Positions 13,165 to 15,709 of a DNA stretch of 15,709 nucleotides are shown one piece after another. The position numbers were made by a program, and so were the translations under genes. The notes below the pieces were generated by a model that saw nothing but the letters and a program-made list of their open reading frames with translations, ran no database searches and was not told the DNA's origin. The stretch spans positions 1 through 15,709 of the forward strand of contig CAJUTJ010000043.1 of assembly GCA_910589655.1 (NCBI GenBank), given 5' to 3'. The DNA is from an uncultured Acetatifactor sp. (GTDB lineage: Bacteria; Bacillota; Clostridia; Lachnospirales; Lachnospiraceae). The first letter of the stretch is position 1. Every line of letters starts with the position of its first letter.

Positions 13165-13413
13165 ATGGTGATAGGCAAGGTGGTTGGAAGCATTGTGTCC
13201 ACCCGCAAATGTGAGAATTTAATCGGTAATAAATTTATGGTCATTGAACCGTTGGAAGAGATGGCATCGGGTGCGGCCAGATTTGTAGCGATTGACAATA
13301 TCGGCGCCGGAATCGGAGAGACCGTTTTAGTAGTGACGGGCAGCGGGGCCAGAGTCGGTATGGAAAACGTACCGGTGGATGCGGCAATAGTGGGAATCGT
13401 TGACGAGAAGTGA
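13165..13413 (+). CDS. pduN: BMC-P pentameric vertex protein (EutN/CcmL/PduN family)
   Basis: An 82-residue EutN/CcmL-type protein whose pentamers close the 12 corners of the shell. ATG 13165 is taken as the start since AGGAG lies 9 bases upstream; ATG 13156 would be only one base after that site. The family pattern is clear: MVIGKVVGSIVST at the start, KFMVIEPLE, then FVAIDNIGAGIGETVLVVTG and SGAR, ending PVDAAIVGIVDE. It is the only vertex gene in the window, in a locus with five BMC-H-type and one BMC-T gene, as expected for the low copy number of pentamers. A strong stem-loop precedes it. Confidence 0.95.
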   Translation: MVIGKVVGSIVSTRKCENLIGNKFMVIEPLEEMASGAARFVAIDNIGAGIGETVLVVTGSGARVGMENVPVDAAIVGIVDEK

Positions 13414-13501
13414 GCCGTCTGTTTTAGACACAATGTGCGTCAAACTTATTTGTAATCATGAATCTGGTGTGTTGACCATTTAGCACTCGGACTACTTACG
13501 T

Positions 13502-13561
13502 AGAATGAATATTCATCCTGCAAGGCAGATTTCCGACGGCGCAGCGGTGGCATCGTCTAGA
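13502..13561. repeat. Inverted copy of the intergenic palindromic repeat, copy 2
   Basis: These 60 bases match the reverse complement of 4991-5050 at 54 positions, with 34 identical in a row (13518-13551 versus 5001-5034). Only half of the long palindrome is well preserved; the other arm (about 13558-13570) is degenerate. It occupies the 242-base gap between the vertex gene and the pduS-like gene (13414-13655), where I see no gene, clear promoter or terminator. Confidence 0.75.
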
Positions 13562-13655
13562 TATTTTAGCGACGCAATAGTGTAAAAAAGACGGTTTACG
13601 AGTTTGATATCTGACCGGATGGAGTATTAGCCAGAACAGCGATAGATCGGATTGG

Positions 13656-15008
13656 ATGATAAATATGGAGATTCAGGAATTAAAGCAGACTTTACAGAAT
13701 ATTGGTACGGTGGGTGCCGGAGGCGCCGGTTTTCCCACATATGCGAAGCTGGATGAACGGGCGGAAATCATATTGATGAATTGCGCCGAGTGCGAGCCGT
13801 TGCTGAAGCTGCACAGGCAGCTGCTGGAACAGCGGGCAGAAGACATTTTAAGAGCCTTTGATAGGATCGCACAGACGGTTGGGGCGAAAGAAGCCATTAT
13901 CGGTATTAAAAGAGAATACAAAGCAACTTTAAAAGCTATAGATAGATACATAGATGCATACCCCAATATGCGCGTCCAGCTATTGGACGGGGCGTATCCC
14001 ATGGGGGACGAGGTAGTGTTGATTTATGAGGCTACGGGAAGAGTGATCCGTCCCGGAGGGCTGCCCATTGAAGAAGGTGTGGCAGTCTTTAATGTGGAGA
14101 CGGTCTATAATGTATACCGTGGAATGGAAAACAGCACCCCCGTAATTGATAAATTGGTAACGGTTGTAGGAGAGGTAGAACATCCCATTACCGTGAGAGT
14201 CCCTTTGGGAGCTTCCATTAAGGACGTGATAGCTTATGCCGGAGAGACGACGACAAAGAATCCCGTTTATTTGATAGGCGGTCCTATGATGGGAAATCTG
14301 GCGGATGAGACGGCGGTGGTGACGAAGACCACCAATGCAGTGATTGTGCTGGACAAATCTCATTCTCTGGTGCGGAGGAAGAACCGGAATGCAGCCATTG
14401 ATTTAAAACGCGCGGCATCTTCCTGCTGCCAGTGTGAAACTTGTACCAGCCTATGTCCCAGACATGCCTTGGGTCATCCCATTGAGCCCCATAAATTTAT
14501 GCGCAGCGCGGCAAATCAGGATTTTCAAGACACCAGTGTATTCCTGAATACCATGTTCTGCAGTTCCTGCGGGCTTTGCGAGAATTTTTCCTGTCCTCAG
14601 GGTTTGTCTCCCAGAAGCCTGATTGCCGATTATAAAGCGGGGCTGAGAAAGGCGGGGGTGAAGCCGCCTGTAGGGGTGGTTCCGGCGCCGGTGCAGGAGA
14701 GCAGGCAGTACCGCAAGGTACCGGAGGAAAGGCTGGCGGCAAGGCTGGGACTTTCCAAGTATGATGTGGAAGCTCCCCTTCAGGAGGACGGCTATTGGAA
14801 GAGCAAGGACATAATACATAAAGTAAAGATTCCGCTGAGCCAGCATATCGGAGCGCCTGCCGTCCCGGTGACGGAGAGCGGAGCAAAAGTGAAGGCCGGG
14901 GATATGATTGCAAAGCCGGGGAACGGTTTAAGTGTGGCGATTCATGCCTCCATGGACGGAACCGTAAGGGAAGTAACGGAAAAATATATTGTGATTACAG
15001 AGAGGTAA
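13656..15008 (+). CDS. pduS: PduS-like flavo-iron-sulfur protein (RnfC family)
   Basis: A 450-residue electron-transfer protein. An RnfC/NuoF-like N-terminal part has the glycine motif GAGGAGFPT and the NCAECEP segment, giving flavin and NAD(H) binding, followed by an SLBB-like region (VVGEVEHPITVRVPLG). Two [4Fe-4S] motifs come next: C257-x2-C260-x2-C263-x3-C267-P and C302-x2-C305-x2-C308-x4-C313-P. The C-terminal 100 residues form a RnfC barrel-sandwich-like domain (KVKIPLSQHIGAPAVPV, MDGTVREV). The start is uncertain: ATG 13656 or ATG 13665, neither with a good ribosome site. In pdu systems PduS is a cobalamin reductase; here the pathway is B12-free, so a redox role with PduT is more likely (inference). 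The next gene, a PduT homologue, starts 6 bases after the stop. Confidence 0.92.
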   Translation: MINMEIQELKQTLQNIGTVGAGGAGFPTYAKLDERAEIILMNCAECEPLLKLHRQLLEQRAEDILRAFDRIAQTVGAKEAIIGIKREYKATLKAIDRYIDAYPNMRVQLLDGAYPMGDEVVLIYEATGRVIRPGGLPIEEGVAVFNVETVYNVYRGMENSTPVIDKLVTVVGEVEHPITVRVPLGASIKDVIAYAGETTTKNPVYLIGGPMMGNLADETAVVTKTTNAVIVLDKSHSLVRRKNRNAAIDLKRAASSCCQCETCTSLCPRHALGHPIEPHKFMRSAANQDFQDTSVFLNTMFCSSCGLCENFSCPQGLSPRSLIADYKAGLRKAGVKPPVGVVPAPVQESRQYRKVPEERLAARLGLSKYDVEAPLQEDGYWKSKDIIHKVKIPLSQHIGAPAVPVTESGAKVKAGDMIAKPGNGLSVAIHASMDGTVREVTEKYIVITER

Positions 15009-15014
15009 GGGGCC

Positions 15015-15563
15015 ATGAGCAGAGCGTTAGGTATGATTGAATTTAAGACGGTTGCCTCAGGGGTTACTGCGGCGGATGCCATGGTTAAGACGGCGGCCGT
15101 GGAGTTGATTGAGGCACAGGTGGTTTGTCCCGGTAAATATATAGCGCTTATCACCGGCGATCTCAGCGCCGTGGATGCGGCGGTTGCAACGGCTAAGGTA
15201 CAATATGGGGAACAGCTCATCGACAGCTTTGTGCTGGGCAATCCGGACGAAGGCATTTTCCCCGCTATCTACGGAACTACCCATATAGAAAAGGTGAGTT
15301 CGCTGGGAGTACTGGAGACCTTTGACGCGGCATCCATTATCGTGGCGGCAGATGTGGCGGCCAAGACTTCCGAGGTGGAACTGATCGAGCTGCGTGTAGC
15401 AAAGGGGATGTGCGGTAAGTCCTACGTATATCTGTGCGGGGAGGTTTCCGCGGTGGATGCGGCAATTGCCAGAGCCAAAGCGGCGGTGGCGGACAGCGGC
15501 ATGTATCTGGATTCCACTGTGATTGCCCACCCGGACGACCAGATTATAAAATCCATATTATAA
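15015..15563 (+). CDS. pduT: PduT-type tandem-domain BMC-T shell protein with Fe-S pore ligand
   Basis: A 182-residue shell protein of two fused BMC domains, forming pseudohexameric trimers. The start ATG has AAGGGG upstream and lies 6 bases after the pduS-like stop. Domain 1 begins SRALGMIEFKTVASGVTAAD and domain 2 SSLGVLETFDAASIIVAADV. C38 in AQVVCPGKY sits exactly where PduT proteins provide one cysteine per subunit to a [4Fe-4S] cluster at the trimer axis. Together with the adjacent PduS homologue, this suggests an electron conduit across the shell. It is the last complete gene; a large stem-loop element follows, and whether the operon continues is not visible. Confidence 0.95.
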   Translation: MSRALGMIEFKTVASGVTAADAMVKTAAVELIEAQVVCPGKYIALITGDLSAVDAAVATAKVQYGEQLIDSFVLGNPDEGIFPAIYGTTHIEKVSSLGVLETFDAASIIVAADVAAKTSEVELIELRVAKGMCGKSYVYLCGEVSAVDAAIARAKAAVADSGMYLDSTVIAHPDDQIIKSIL

Positions 15564-15570
15564 GTGCGAA

Positions 15571-15646
15571 GTGTGAAGGAAATCACTAAGCTCGAAAGAA
15601 CCTCGCTAAGTGATTTCACGCTCTGCGGAGCAGAGCTTCTTCACAC
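15571..15646. repeat. Branched intergenic inverted-repeat element (three-way-junction shape)
   Basis: The outer arms GTGTGAAG (15571-15578) and CTTCACAC (15639-15646) enclose two further hairpins. The first is GAAATCACTAAGC (15579) with GCTAAGTGATTTC (15605), 12 of 13 paired. The second is GCTCTGC-GGA-GCAGAGC (15620-15636). Such a compact cloverleaf-like fold, immediately after the last gene, resembles a mobile palindromic repeat or a structured RNA. It has no U-tract. Confidence 0.7.
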
Positions 15647-15673
15647 GTAAGAATCCGCGAGCGGATTCTTACG
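15646..15673. repeat. Perfect 13-bp inverted repeat next to the branched element
   Basis: CGTAAGAATCCGC (15646-15658) and GCGGATTCTTACG (15661-15673) are exact reverse complements separated only by GA, and abut the branched element. No T-run follows on either strand, so it is not a standard rho-independent terminator. It may be part of the same dispersed repeat or a bidirectional 3'-end protecting hairpin. Confidence 0.7.
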
Positions 15674-15709
15674 GACTTGCACCAGTTCATAAATTGTTTG
15701 TGCCGCCGA

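Noticed and set aside
15646..15673. Rho-independent terminator at the end of the operon
   Set aside because: The stem is strong but there is no T-run on either strand.
1..15709. CRISPR array, tRNA, rRNA, integrase or transposase genes
   Set aside because: No regularly spaced repeats, no cloverleaf tRNA with conserved arms, and no recombinase motifs were seen on either strand.

Overview
The window is a low-to-mid GC stretch with every supported gene on the + strand. It has strong AGGAGG-type ribosome binding sites and near-consensus sigma-A promoters. Gene content and style point to an anaerobic gut Firmicute, most likely Lachnospiraceae (Clostridia); this is inferred from protein families, not from a marker gene. 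Almost all of it (about 1.2-15.56 kb) is one bacterial microcompartment (BMC) locus of the glycyl-radical-enzyme type that handles 1,2-propanediol made from fucose or rhamnose (the type usually called GRM5).

Layout. 1-1.1 kb: a small conserved protein of unknown function with a PUA/ASCH-like look (164-628), a good rho-independent terminator (655-688), the decayed C-terminal end of an AAA-ATPase/PD-(D/E)XK-type protein (799-1110), and a G-free A/C-rich tract. 1.09-4.93 kb: a near-perfect promoter (TTGACA-N17-TATACT), a small protein with the signature of colicin/pyocin DNase immunity proteins, the B12-independent propanediol dehydratase (C438, E440, G817), and its radical-SAM activase. 4.95-6.54 kb: a long palindromic repeat, an unrecognised cysteine-rich 99-aa protein, a PduU/EutS-type shell protein, a structured spacer, and a PduV/EutP-type G protein. 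6.65-10.72 kb: a second consensus promoter (TTGACT-N17-TATAAT), then class II (fuculose/rhamnulose-phosphate) aldolase, a GlcG/HbpS (PduO C-terminal-like) protein, CoA-acylating propionaldehyde dehydrogenase, and a zinc-type alcohol dehydrogenase. 10.75-12.18 kb: four BMC-H shell proteins, two of them 88% identical PduA-like copies. 12.29-15.56 kb: PduL phosphotransacylase, the EutN/PduN vertex protein, a PduS (RnfC-like) flavo-Fe/S protein, and a PduT-type tandem-BMC shell protein with the Fe-S ligand C38. The window ends in a large intergenic stem-loop cluster.

How it works together (established for the families; substrate is inferred here): the aldolase splits the deoxysugar phosphate into DHAP and lactaldehyde, and lactaldehyde is reduced to 1,2-propanediol. 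The glycyl radical dehydratase makes propionaldehyde inside the shell. The aldehyde is oxidised to propionyl-CoA and then propionyl-phosphate (PduP, PduL), or reduced to propanol by the alcohol dehydrogenase, which recycles NADH and CoA inside. PduS and PduT could move electrons across the shell. Five enzymes carry a similar short amphipathic helix (one C-terminal, four N-terminal) that reads as the shell-targeting peptide.

The parts least explained by known GRM loci are the immunity-like protein heading the operon, the C40/C43-C66/C69 small protein, a BMC-H with an enlarged pore loop, a PduV-like protein with a changed G4 motif, and the repeat and hairpin elements between the genes. No regulator, sugar kinase, isomerase, transporter, tRNA, rRNA, CRISPR array or intact mobile element is seen.
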